From contig NC_091930.1 of NCBI RefSeq assembly GCF_041260155.1, positions 17,831,156-17,895,155 on the forward strand: 64,000 bases of DNA, written 5' to 3'. Made by a program: the position numbers and the translations under genes. Positions within the stretch are counted from its first letter, which is position 1. Each line of letters begins with the position of its first letter. The DNA is from Ptychodera flava (taxonomy: Eukaryota > Hemichordata > Enteropneusta > Ptychoderidae). The notes under the pieces are model-generated. The model had not been told where the DNA came from. It searched no databases and saw only the letters and a program-made list of their open reading frames with translations. Below, piece by piece: positions 11,201 to 21,806 of the stretch.

Positions 11201-11637
11201 TTTTCAATGCAAAACATTCTTATCAAGCTTAATCCAAAGAAGATCAGAAATTTAGAACCCAGTTTGTGAATGCCCACTTTGAGATTAGATTTGAAGAAAA
11301 CTATACATCCCCCAGCAGCTCTCTTACCACGTTTGTGACGAGTTTTACGATCGGATCGAAAATAATTGTTACCATTAAAACTTACATTACGTGAACTAGA
11401 AAGCCAAGTTTCTTGAATACAAGCAATATCAAAATTGCTAATAATTCTTTCAAAATCACAGTCTAAACACTTGTTAGATAAACCTTGTATGTTCCAACTT
11501 CCAATATGTAAAAACGAACGCTGAGATTTAACATTGATAAAACTGTCTCTTTGTGCAGTAAAACACATGACCAACACAAAGATTAAAAGCAGCAAATGCC
11601 AATAGTGAAGATTTAGCAGCAAAATCTGCACAGACAA
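8285..11637 (-). pseudogene. LINE ORF2: AP endonuclease - reverse transcriptase (frameshifted)
   Basis: Nicks target DNA and copies the element RNA in intact relatives. Endonuclease: start HIGSWNIQGL, CIQETW (catalytic E), GDFNARSG and the SDHCPI end motif near 10720. RT: FIDFHKAFDRVW with the motif A aspartate at 9540-9542, GVKQGCNLSPTLFN, and LLYADD at 9235-9246, then KLTISTKKTKVI and the YLGFVI motif. The C-terminal part (8285-8941) has PIMTYGCEIWG. The frame breaks at least five times (near 8960, 9430, 9860, 10250-10480, 10900 and 11160), so no complete protein is made. Confidence 0.85.
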
Positions 11638-11840
11638 GTTTTAAGAATTCAACAATATTCAACAACCTAGTACAGCCGTAAGTGTCAAAATACAAAAGCA
11701 GATGGTAAAGCGGCTGAATTCAAGCTGGTTCCAGGCTAAAGGTGAGGCTACAAATAGTGATTAACAATGGTGAAAATATCAAAAGAATTCTGAGGCAATG
11801 AAAGATAACAATTAAGGGCCATTAAGAGTCCCTGGTGTAA

Positions 11841-14582
11841 TTAATAATATCGCCTCTGGAAGTAATCCCTGTAGCCAGGATTACCTGTGTACCTTGAAGA
11901 CAAATGACCATTCCCAGGTAAGTTATCATGTACGTTTCGGTCTCTGCTACCTCCATGGTCATACCCATGCGATCTGATTGCCCCTTCTGAATGCATGTAT
12001 CTGTCATACACACGTCGACGACTTTGATCCCCCCTTATATATGCATGTACTGACCATTTAATATCACCTACCAAAAGGCGAGTACCCTGTGTATTAATGT
12101 GGATACCATCATCATGATACATATGGTTGCTTGTGGCTCTGCTAAGCTTATTATGCATTACAAAGATGCATCTATCAAGGGACGAGCAGGCTTTCATTAC
12201 ACAATCATTGATGTAAGTACTGAGTACTTCCCCAAAAAGGCAAAATACTCGATACAACAACAATCGCATTAGGACACGCATTTTTAGCAGTGTGACATAG
12301 TGAGATGAAACCATCAACAATATCATCTTCGTGTTTATAACCAACATCATTCGTACCGATATGAACAATAATTTTTTCTACAAATTCTTGTTCAGGTAAA
12401 TTTCGAATGTATGTGTACGCCTCATCGATATTAGTAGCCCTTACTTTGATCGACTTTTTATTTCTATACAACATGTCAGGGTTAATATGTTTTATCTGAG
12501 AGTCACCTAAGATGATCACATCATGGTTCTGCTGACGACTTTTTCCCGCGTTGCCGTTACTTGCATCCTTGTGTCTGTAATCACGACGCCAATCCGAACT
12601 ACAGTCGGTACTTGGAAAGGCTGATCGAATTGGTACACGTGGAGAGAATGGTGGTGGTTGTGATCGCGGTTGACGCGGCACGCGTACATCAGAAGCTGGC
12701 TGTGGTGACGCGGAGGGAAAGTTTGTATTCGCGGCCAGTGTATCAGAATCGATATTGTCCGATATCGCGTTTTGCGTGATAGAAACATCATGATCAGACG
12801 ACGTGGACACGAATGTAGCAACATGTACAGGAGTCTTACCGACAATTTGGTCCGAATTAAGTGCGTCTTTACTCGTAGGAGGGCACTCGGAGACGGAAGG
12901 AGTATCTACGGTACGCACTGGTGGCGGCGTGCGCAAACATTCAGCATACGACTTCACCGTACTCACTTTTCCTAACTTAGTGTCTACGGCAGTAATTTTT
13001 TTCATCGATGTACGAAAGTTTGCTCGTAATATCATTCACTGAACGTGCAGTTGTACTATATTTGTCTTCAATTTCCGTTACTTTTTCTCTAGAGAAGTAC
13101 GGATAGATGACAACTGCCTCTTCAATTCACGCACCTCTGCGATGACCCTATCGTGACACTGTAATTCAACAGCCTTTTGCGTATCAATTAGTTCACTCTG
13201 AAAACGATCACATACCGACCGTACGTCTTTTTTCAGAGTAGCCACTTCTTCGAACAGTGAATTGTATCGGTCTGTCAGTACTATATAACTCTTCTCAAGT
13301 TTTTCTAAGACAGAGGCTTGCTGAGAAAAGTGTACGTTCCCCTCCGCCTCGACGCCATCTTCTTTACTGCATACCTGTTTTCCATGCACTGTTATCTCAG
13401 CATCAGCATGTACATCCTCAGACAGGGCCCCTGGCGCATCACAGGTCACAGTAAGTGAGGCTACCCACAATTCTCCATGATCTGTACACACGGAGATCAC
13501 TCACTGAACTGAAGCAAATTTCTTCTGTACAGAGAACAACTCGGTCCATATTTCAAAATTCTGGCAACATAGTTCTGATAATCATAATTTTCTGATTTCT
13601 CACTGTGAATAATGAGAAGATAAACCCCTTTTTCCGCGGAGGAGATAGCAATTTTGTAATTTTGTCGACATAGATTTTTGACAGCCATACACAATATTTT
13701 CAAGGAAACTAAGGGAATAAGTTGCATCTGTGTTGGCAAAAGAAAGGGTATTGATTTTTTTTAATGTTCGTAACAAAGGAAATTTCCATGTATGACAGGT
13801 GGTATGATGAGACCATCCATGGATTTACATCCATGGACCATCTTAGTTGCTGATAACTTTATCTTGACAAGTGTGCAATTTTTAGCACCCCCAAACATCG
13901 ACTTCTCACTCAATTTACTCTTGAATTTTAAAAATAATCAATAATTTTGGAACATAGTTTTAACAAATAATCCTGAACTTAAATTGTAAGTTAAAAATTG
14001 TTAAGAAACTGATAAAATTGAAAAAGCCTTTAGCAAAAAAATGTCTGAGTGAACAAATCAAGGGGAATTGTGGGTAGCCTCACTTACTGTGCAGGTGGAA
14101 AAGACTTTCATTACACATGTTTCTTGTGAAGAATAGCTGTCATCTTCATTCATAAAAAGTTCAGACGCGGAGTCAAACGCCTGATCCGAAGTGCGATTTC
14201 CGACGACTGGGATATGCATGCTTTCATCCGAAACACAAGACACTGCGTCGCCGCGTGTGTCAGATTTCTCGGCCCTGGTATTACTCAAAAAGTCTTCGGC
14301 CAGTTCACGAGTATCAAATCCCTTGAAACAAGCGCCGGAAAATCCCACGACTTGCTTGTGACAAGCATCCCAATCGACAAATACCCCCGTTTTTCTTCCA
14401 GCTGCTACAGCATAAAATTTCTTACGACGGTCTTTTTTCGACTTCTTGACAGATCGACGCCGCTGTCGCTTTGCGGAACTACACGTGGTCTTCGTTCTGT
14501 TCGCCTGGTCATCATCCCCAGAATCGAAATCTCCGTAAACAAAGTCTGGATCACTTTTTCTCCTCCTATCCCTCTTTCCCAT
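11841..14582 (-). pseudogene. LINE ORF1: viroplasmin/RNase H1-N-like domain, coiled coil, SGNH esterase
   Basis: The N-terminal segment (14582 downward) is very basic and then has a domain resembling the RNase H1 N-terminal / caulimovirus viroplasmin fold at 14286-14420 (FYAVAAGRKTGVFVDW, then QVVGFSGACFKGF and a helical end). A coiled-coil-like segment follows (13078-13430), then a proline-rich linker, then an SGNH hydrolase: GDSQ at 12496-12507, GTND at 12346-12357, and DDGIH with the histidine at 12099-12101. Esterase ORF1s are typical of CR1-type LINEs; the N-terminal RNase H1-N-like domain is less expected. Broken by a 645-bp insertion (13447-14091) and by frameshifts near 13078, 12990 and 12230. 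Confidence 0.75.
13447..14091. mobile_element. 645-bp inverted-repeat DNA element with 5-bp target duplication
   Basis: The ends are inverted copies starting CACAGTAAGTGAGG and staying similar for about 42 bp. The host LINE sequence CAGGT is duplicated on both sides (13442-13446 and 14092-14096). Without the element and one CAGGT, the LINE ORF1 frame reads straight through, which confirms the boundaries. No transposase is visible, so it is non-autonomous. A 5-bp duplication with ends starting CAC fits the Transib/RAG group best among families I know, but this is weak. Confidence 0.8.
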
Positions 14583-14715
14583 TGTGCATATGCAAATAAC
14601 TGAATGACTGACAGGTAAATTAAGATAAAAATAGCCTGAGAACAGCTGGAATGCAGACCACTCGTGGGAACGCTAGTAAAACGTGACTGCCAGATGAGCC
14701 GCCATCATCATCATA

Positions 14716-15263
14716 ATAGTGTATTTGTGAGTTCTCAATGGACTCTACAACGAGTGTAAATGTGTCGATGTGTGTTGCGGGGGCGCGGTCGGAAAAGTTG
14801 TAAACATCCTCGATCAAGGTACTTTTTTAACAATTTGTATAAAGATCACCATAGTTAGGGAGACTCATATCAAATGAGATGAGGGACATAAGTAGAAGGA
14901 CCTGTGCATAACTTTGACATGTCATTGACACTGAGTTGAAAATGTTTGTATCTTTAGGTTGAGCCAACGAGCACGTTCTATACAGAATACTCACCCGATA
15001 ATAATGGATTGCTTCCAGGGTAGCTTTAAACGACCTTCGACCCTTGCATATACCATAGCAGATCTGTGCAGTGGGAACATTTAGGCTCACTTAAAGATAT
15101 GTGAGCGTTGTTCAAGTTAAACGAGTTTATAAAAGAACAGTAACTCATTAGGGTGAGTATTTATGAATTACCGAGCTACAGTCAGTCGCAAAAATGAATG
15201 AAAACTCAAGTTTTGGCTGTCAACCATAAGTAGGTCAGGCGAAGCCGACGTCTTATACATGTA
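14716..15263 (+). promoter_or_regulatory. Module A of copy 2, second part
   Basis: Resumes after the LINE and matches 1130-1683 of copy 1's flank. It holds a DR1-like site with one change (15031-15043), TATAAAAG at 15128-15135, a donor-like GGTGAGT and the AAGTAGGTCA motif at 15223-15244. Interrupted at 15264 by the TA-flanked element. More diverged from the other module A copies than they are from each other. Confidence 0.55.
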
Positions 15264-17680
15264 GGGCAAGTAGGCCACTTAGTGGTATTTTGCTTTATGT
15301 AATTGTAACGACTTCATTAAATCTCATGTTAATATGGTCATAATATAAATGAGATCAATATAATGGTATAAAAAATGATATTAAAGAAGTATTATTATGC
15401 CAATGACATGCCAATAAAAATATTTGTTGAAGTGGCCCACTTGATCCACTGTTTGGGGCAAGTGCAAGTGGGCCACCAATAATATGCAATTTTCCCCAAG
15501 GCTGATATTTCTGCTTGATGTACAAATCTATGTATAAATATAATTTATCACCTATTTTGAAAGATATATGAATTTATATGATTATCTTTATAAAGAACAC
15601 TTAATGCATTTAATATTTTATTTATTTTTTGTCAATTTTACAATTAATATAACAATACATTGTAATTTTTTATTTCAAATAAGTAACTGTATCCTTACAA
15701 CTTGGAAAACATTGTGATAGTACGCGAGAACTGAGCAATGCTCAGCAATTTGGATTCAATTACTGGTAGCTCTCACAGATATCTAACTAAGCACTAAACT
15801 ATCAGCCTGACCATGCTTTAGTATTTTTGTGCCTTGCCATCTCGCTACATTTTTGTAGCTACAGCATCTCTTAACTTAGAACTACACATTACAGAATGGC
15901 AATCGCAATGCAGACTAGCATACAAAATTCAGAGTAAAGTTCACCTTACTTTTGTTTAAGTATAGTGTCATTCAGCAGTCCTTTGGTTATGTGACAATGG
16001 CCTGAATTATCAACTGATTTATGCCATCACATGCAAATGACGTATTGCATCAGTTTTTAACATGAACTTGTTGCTAGAATAAATCACTCGTTTAGTGTAC
16101 AGATCTTACAAACTATGAGTCTGGTTGAGCCTTCATGAAATATAATTCTCCATGAAGTCACCTGACAAAGTAACAGTAGTTTGATCATATAGTGGGCAGT
16201 GCTTTGTGAAGTATATTTCTGTAATCATTGTATACTGAAAATGCAAAGCAAAGGAAGGAAAAAAATGCGTAAAGAGTTGTTTTCAAAGTTTAAAATATGC
16301 AAAATGTTGCGTAATCATGAATGCTGTTATATGAACTGTACAGAATTGCACAAGCCATTGATTTAATATAACACCATGGCTGCAAATACTAAAATTTTAA
16401 ATTCTTCGGAGAGCATGTAAAGAATGGGAGTTATCCCAATAATTGTAACCAAACATCTTGACTTTAACATTTGAAATTTGAATTTTATTCTGAATAAAGT
16501 TTTGGTCCAAAACAGCCTTTCCAACCACCTTAAAGGGACAAAGTCACTCATTTTGACATTATTTCTGGTATTTTAGTTTCACTTGAAATATTAGTGTATT
16601 GCTCTGGTCACTGAAATATGCTGAATTATCAGTTGTTTAATGTTACAGTTCAGCTGTCACCATATGCATGGTTATAGTGCATGAATTCTTCCACAAAGCA
16701 ATTTTTGATACTTACCAAAAATTAAATGATGGAAGTAATCATGCCTTATGTCCATGTACAGGGTGTGAGTTGAGCTGAGACAACTGGGTAATTCAACCTA
16801 TTTCAATAAGCAGAGCAATACCATAATATTTCACAAGAAACTTAAATAACTGGAATAATGTCAAAATGAGTGACTTTGTCAGTTTAATCATTGTCACTGC
16901 TGCTGTGGTCCGAACAGCAGAATTGTTCCAATTTAGATGAAACAAATACACCAGTGCATGATCCATGGTGTCACTTTGTACATTTTCGTTACTTCCACCA
17001 GTCGTAGCGAACTGCTCTGACTGCATTTTGCATGGCAGATAGGGCCCAGAGGCCCTGCTTCTTGGGCAAGTCTTTTCTTCTTACCATGTTCTGTTGTAGA
17101 GCAAATATATAAAAAATCATAGTCATATAACATATAATTGACGGTATTACCCTCACAATATAAATACACATTCTTAGTCAGACATATTTATTTATCCACA
17201 TATGCACGCACATACATTACACATAATATTAAATATATGCTATGCATACAAAAAATAAATACCTACATATTATTTATTTATAAGCTAATAAATTTATGTA
17301 TTAACTGATTATAAATCAATAAATATATAATTTTAATTGATTGAATAATTAATTAATTCATTACATCATCAATTTATCCATCAATAAATACATATATAAT
17401 TAATTTATTCAATTTATGCAAATAAATATATTATCTGTATTATTATTATAACGATATTATAATTGTATACTTAAAAATTCATTTGTTCGTTTATTTTCAT
17501 TTATCTATTTATTTCCTATGTGAATGTGTCTGTGTTTATAGGCTAGCTGCTTCCGCTAGTAAACATTAATTTTTCAGGCAGTACACAGCTTTGAATTCAC
17601 TATATGTGGTGGCCCACTTGCCCAGAGTACTTGGGGTAAGTGGGCCAGTCACAAAACATGTCACCGTATTAGTAAAAAAT

Positions 17681-18000
17681 ACCGCAATTATACGGTGTCG
17701 CTCACATTTGATCAAAATTGGTATATACCAGTATGGGTACCAAAGATCAACAATAAATGTTGTTTCTATCTGTTCAGTGCAGGAAAATTCTACGTTGATG
17801 TTATGACAATGATTTCTGCACAGTACAACCAGAAAAAAAATACCGCAATTATACGGTATCGCTCAAATTTGATCAGAATTGGTACATACCAGTGTGGGTA
17901 ACAAAGATCAACAATAAATGTTGTTTCTATCTGTTCAGCGCAGGAAATTCTACGTTGATGTTATGACAATGATTTCTGCACAGTACAACCAGAAAAACAA
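17681..18000. repeat. Tandem duplication, 161-bp unit, two copies
   Basis: Unit 1 (17681-17841) and unit 2 (17842 to about 18000) both start ACCGCAATTATACGGT and end CAGTACAACCAGAAAAA, with few differences. Lies inside the 4.2-kb TA element. Confidence 0.85.
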
Positions 18001-18138
18001 CAAGAAATATTTAAACCAGAAAAACAAGAATGACAAAAGTAATTAGGTCCAAAATTTAGGTACTGGAGGTCAACTTTAGCAACATGCATAGCTGAAAGGC
18101 AGCTAGCCCCTCTTAGTTTGACCATAGACGCTCTTCCT

Positions 18139-18380
18139 CCCCTCTACTGACGGTCTTCCTCCCCTCTACTGTCTATGGTTTGGAGAGTTCTGTTAATATG
18201 TAACAGTTCATAAACAACTCCCCTCTACTGACGGTCTTCCTCCCCTCTACTGTCTATGGTTTGGGCAGTTCTGTTAATATGTAACAGTTCATAAACAACT
18301 CCCCTCTACTGAAGGTCTTCCTCCCCTCTACTGTCTATGGTTTGGGCAGTTCTGTTAATATGTAACAGTTCATAAACAAT
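18139..18380. repeat. Tandem repeat, 81-bp unit, three copies
   Basis: Units start at 18139, 18220 and 18301 with CCCCTCTACTGA and end in AACAGTTCATAAACAA. Each contains a shorter internal repeat (CTTCCTCCCCTCTACTG). Nearly identical units indicate recent expansion. Inside the 4.2-kb TA element. Confidence 0.85.
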
Positions 18381-19447
18381 GACAGGAAATGACTCAAGAT
18401 AAGTGGAGTTTGCCTGTCACTCCTGCACACATGCAGAAATTCCCTTTTTCTTACCTCATTTGCACATTTTTTGACACTGATGTGTACATTTGAACAAATT
18501 CACATCTCAACCCCTACATCTACCTGTACACCAAATACTGAGACGGTAGCTTTGGCAGTATGGGGCCTTTGTGTGGACGGACATACATCCGCACATACCC
18601 ACAATATACAGACATGCAAATCAATTCAGCTTATACGATAACCTCACATTGGTATACCAAATGTGAGTAAATATACCTTGCAGTACTGATTCAATGGGCT
18701 GCCATGGAATATTTATTCAATAACATATATATTTTGAAAGATGAATTAAATTGTAATCGAGAATATTCAGTTTATAAATAAACTTCTCAGATTTTACCAG
18801 TATTTCCCACGAGAAGTATTTAAAATGGCCGCCAAAGGAAATCAAGAGAGGAAATAATCGACTCTTGTTATCGCATACAATGTAATGCATGCAGCAAAAC
18901 TTGTACTGTTAACAAGGAGGACTTATTTGTACATGCAAAATACAATGATAAATGTGAATACTAAAATCTTAGAAAAATAAGAGATATTTTCACTTTATGT
19001 TGTTTTATTTGAATTTGGCGGCCATATTAGAAAAAGCAAATACGATTTCTGTCAAAAATCGTGTAATAATTCAACAACTGTTATTGATCGTTGATTATTT
19101 GGCGCCATAAACAAAGGCAGTGTTGTCTCTGTCATGTATACATAATTATTTTTTACCGAAATAATCATATAAATAGAATACGGTCGAAATCCATGTTATC
19201 ACAACTTTCACACATACTAATGGACACGTGACCAGTAGCAAAACACGCAACCTTAAGAAGAAAATACGTATTTTTACCTGAAATCGGCGCGTCTGCTGAC
19301 GGTTGCCACCATCGGCTGGACTCGTCTGATGTCTGGTATACTGGAACGGAAACTTGCCGTAAAGGGGGATATCGCTTTTAACGACAATTTGTCGTAAAAT
19401 AGAAAGTGGCCCACTTGCCCCGACGGCCCACTTGCCCCACTTTCCCC

Positions 19448-20285
19448 TACGTGTGTGAAAAAAACATCGTCATCTGTACCCTTGATCTCAAGTAATGCGG
19501 ATTGTTTGATTTGTTCTAGTATTCAGATATGGACAAAATGTTTAGGAGTTGATTTCCTAAAAAGTTGGTAAATTTTCTAGAATTGAAAATGGTAACAAAT
19601 GCAGGGTTTCAGGAAGGGCCACTTCGCCACCTTGCATCCTGTATTTTCGTTCTCGTCTTGCAATCCACCATACACTCTTTCTCTGTGTGATATCAGGAAA
19701 GTAATTACAATTTTCTGATGCATGAGCTGATTTGTATATTGTAACAGAGTTTCTAATCAAACTCACCTGAAAAGATGAAAGGTCATCAAGGGGTCATGCT
19801 ACTGTTTTGATAAATACACATACTCCGTTTGACGCACTATAGGCACAAGCGTTACGGTTTGAGTAGCAACATTGTAAGCTTATACATAAAACTTGGAATT
19901 CGCTCAGTCGGTGGCAACAGCGCACTATACTATGTGATAACATAAGGTGTGCATGGAGTTTTCTGAGGTTGTATGCATACAATATCACAACAAGGTCCCT
20001 TCGTTTTATTTTTCGTAAACAAAAACTGATTCTCACAGTGAAGTTATATTTTTGCTCAGTGAAGTTACGTTACGTGACGCCGAAGAATATTTTATTGTTG
20101 ACGAAATGATTAAGTGTAGGGAAGCTTCATATTCTGTGTTCATCATTCAGAAATGACTTACGAAAGAAAAACAAACAAAATTATGGACTTACATTTTCAA
20201 AAAGTCACGTAAATATGTCAGTAAAAATTCCCATTGCTTGTTTTTTCTCAGTTATTGTACATACGTGTTAATTGAAGACATCGTT
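19448..20285 (+). promoter_or_regulatory. Module A of copy 2, third part, with splice acceptor
   Basis: Matches 1681-2512 of copy 1's flank. It ends in TTTTTTCTCAG (AG at 20250-20251), the acceptor conserved in other copies. What follows is only a 5' gene relic. Confidence 0.55.
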
Positions 20286-20299
20286 GATTTAAACAAGAA

Positions 20300-20392
20300 A
20301 TGGCAGCTCACATTCTTGCAACAACTTCAAAGCTGACTCAAAGTTACTACCATATGCCGAGTCAACGAAGATTTGCGGCAAGACCATTTTAA
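20300..20392 (+). pseudogene. ACSF2-like copy 2: start of gene fused to 3' flank
   Basis: Starts like the intact copies for about 24 codons, then has a 1-nt deletion in the segment matching CGATTCTGCGGC and reaches a stop after 30 codons. From about 20391 the sequence becomes the 3' flank found about 650 bp downstream of copy 4 (46675 onward). One deletion therefore removed the gene body and the proximal 3' flank. An A-rich stretch (AAAAATAAAAATAAAA) sits at the junction. Not functional. Confidence 0.8.
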
Positions 20393-21206
20393 AAATAAAA
20401 ATAAAATATCAATGAACTAGGTCCTGCTCGTTAGATCCACTTTATGTCATGGAAATATTGTCGCTCTGTACATATATATTATATCTAGCCTCTGTCAGTA
20501 GTCTGACTGGTGCTTAGTGCCTATGTAAAACTGAAGCTGATAGGCTGAGAGAAATGAAAAAATGTCTCATTAAAACTGCTAAAAGCTCAGAGGAACTCTA
20601 TGAAATTTAATGATTGAGTGTTGAACATCAGAAATACAACAGCCAAGATTTTAGAAAAAAACTACAAGGCGATTCAGAGTCATCCCATACAAATATACAT
20701 GCATGCGTGCATGCATGTAACACATTTTTAAGAAGGATTCATAAGCTTCGATAATAATCAAATTCATCAAACGCTAAGGGACTTCCCTGATTGCGTAAAG
20801 TTGCAAGACATTTCCGATAGATAAAATAAAACGTTGTCTTATTGCTCTCAGTTTCCTCAATTTTATCACCAATCAAAGCTACAATCCTTAAACGATGATC
20901 ATCTCTAACAGTGCACTCAGGATAGCGATAAATATATATAATCCAATGGTCAGAGAAAAATGCCATGGAATTATATATTTATCATATGAACAGGCTTCTT
21001 ATTTTTCGTTGACGGATAAAAATTATTGCACAAATTTGCATGAATTTCGTCGCGATTTGTGTTTACTTACGTGAATTACTTTCATTTTATGAGTAAAGCG
21101 GCCGGTACCCAGGAGATACTTTCATTCATAAATCCCATCAAGCTGGAATTTTGATACATCGAATGGTATCTCCACCAACCAGACGTACGGATTCGGTGAG
21201 GTGAAA
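20391..21206. other. 3' flank module D of copy 2, no gene
   Basis: 20391-20965 matches 46660-47110 and 60060-60540, including a CATGCATGCGTGCATGCATG stretch at about 20700. The rest up to the LTR element is non-coding with no feature I can name. Confidence 0.5.
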
Positions 21207-21210
21207 GTGT

Positions 21211-21721
21211 TGTTACGTGCAGAGAAAACGAACAAAAGGGTGAACTCAGCAGTTAACGTTTAAACAAAATTTATTACGAAAATAAAACTAATTGCTAAGT
21301 CAGGGATAGAGTACAAGCTTTAAAAGTGTACAGACTACTTATCTCAGCTGGGACGGCAAAGCTCCAGTCTCAGAGTTGTAACAGTCAGTCGGATGAATGA
21401 ACAGTCCTTGCAGGCTTGAAGCTGCACAAAGTCCACAGTATAAATCCAGCGTTGGCAGTGAAGGTCTTGAAAAGTCTTGAGAATGACTACTGCTGGAGTT
21501 TAGTAACACACAAGAGACACGATCCCAAAAGTCTGACTGGAAGCTGTGCAAGTCCCTTTTATACACATGCATATAAAAACAATCTAAAACTTTTATTGAC
21601 ATGCTAATTACTGTTCTAAAATTATCTCTCTTGCACAACTCACTAAATTTCCAGAACATTCCAAACATGACTAATTGAATTCAGGTCATGATGAGTGTGG
21701 GGGAAAATGACCAACATAACA
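21211..21721 (-). repeat. LTR 1 (3' LTR of the dimer)
   Basis: Begins TGTTACG and ends CATAACA on the + strand, with TGTTA/TAACA inverted ends. On the - strand it has TATAAAAG (21556-21563) and AATAAA (21270-21275) in the order expected for a promoter and a polyadenylation signal. A purine-rich tract (AAGAGAGGGTG on the - strand) abuts it at 21722-21733. Confidence 0.85.
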
Positions 21722-21806
21722 CACCCTCTCTTCAAAAAGTAAATTTTTCAAAAAAATTTTTTTTCTTTTACAAATGTAATCTTAAAAGTGTGAACAACAA
21801 TAAACT

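Larger units (their letters stand above)
7955..14715 (-). mobile_element. LINE retrotransposon (CR1/L2/Jockey-group), decayed
   Basis: An insertion of about 6.8 kb in module A of copy 2, transcribed on the - strand. Order from its 5' end (high coordinates): short leader, ORF1 (14582-11841), ORF2 (11637-8285), 3' UTR, then an AATAAAG-(TATT)-type ATT microsatellite tail at about 7955-7978. Flanking module A sequence resumes on both sides, so both ends are approximate to about 10 bp. Frameshifts in both ORFs make this copy inactive. The ORF1 esterase domain and the endonuclease-RT layout favour the CR1-like group; clade not resolved. Confidence 0.85.
15264..19447. mobile_element. 4.2-kb TA-flanked DNA element with GGGCAAGTGGGCC-type ends
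   Basis: Uninterrupted module A reads CATGTACGTGTG; here TA is duplicated at 15262-15263 and 19448-19449 with 4,184 bp between. The left end starts GGGCAAGTAGGCCACTT. The right end read backwards contains GGGGCAAGTGGGCC twice. Similar blocks occur inside at 15430-15475 and 17607-17650. There is no ORF of transposase size, so it is non-autonomous or decayed. A very AT-rich core runs from about 17190 to 17500. A TA duplication fits Tc1/mariner/pogo-type or ISL2EU elements; not resolved. Confidence 0.75.

Noticed and set aside
13442..14096. Definite RAG/ProtoRAG transposon
   Set aside because: Only end bases and duplication length fit; there is no nonamer and no transposase, so it stays a hypothesis.
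17681..18380. CRISPR-like array
   Set aside because: These are head-to-tail tandem repeats without distinct spacers, in a eukaryotic transposon.
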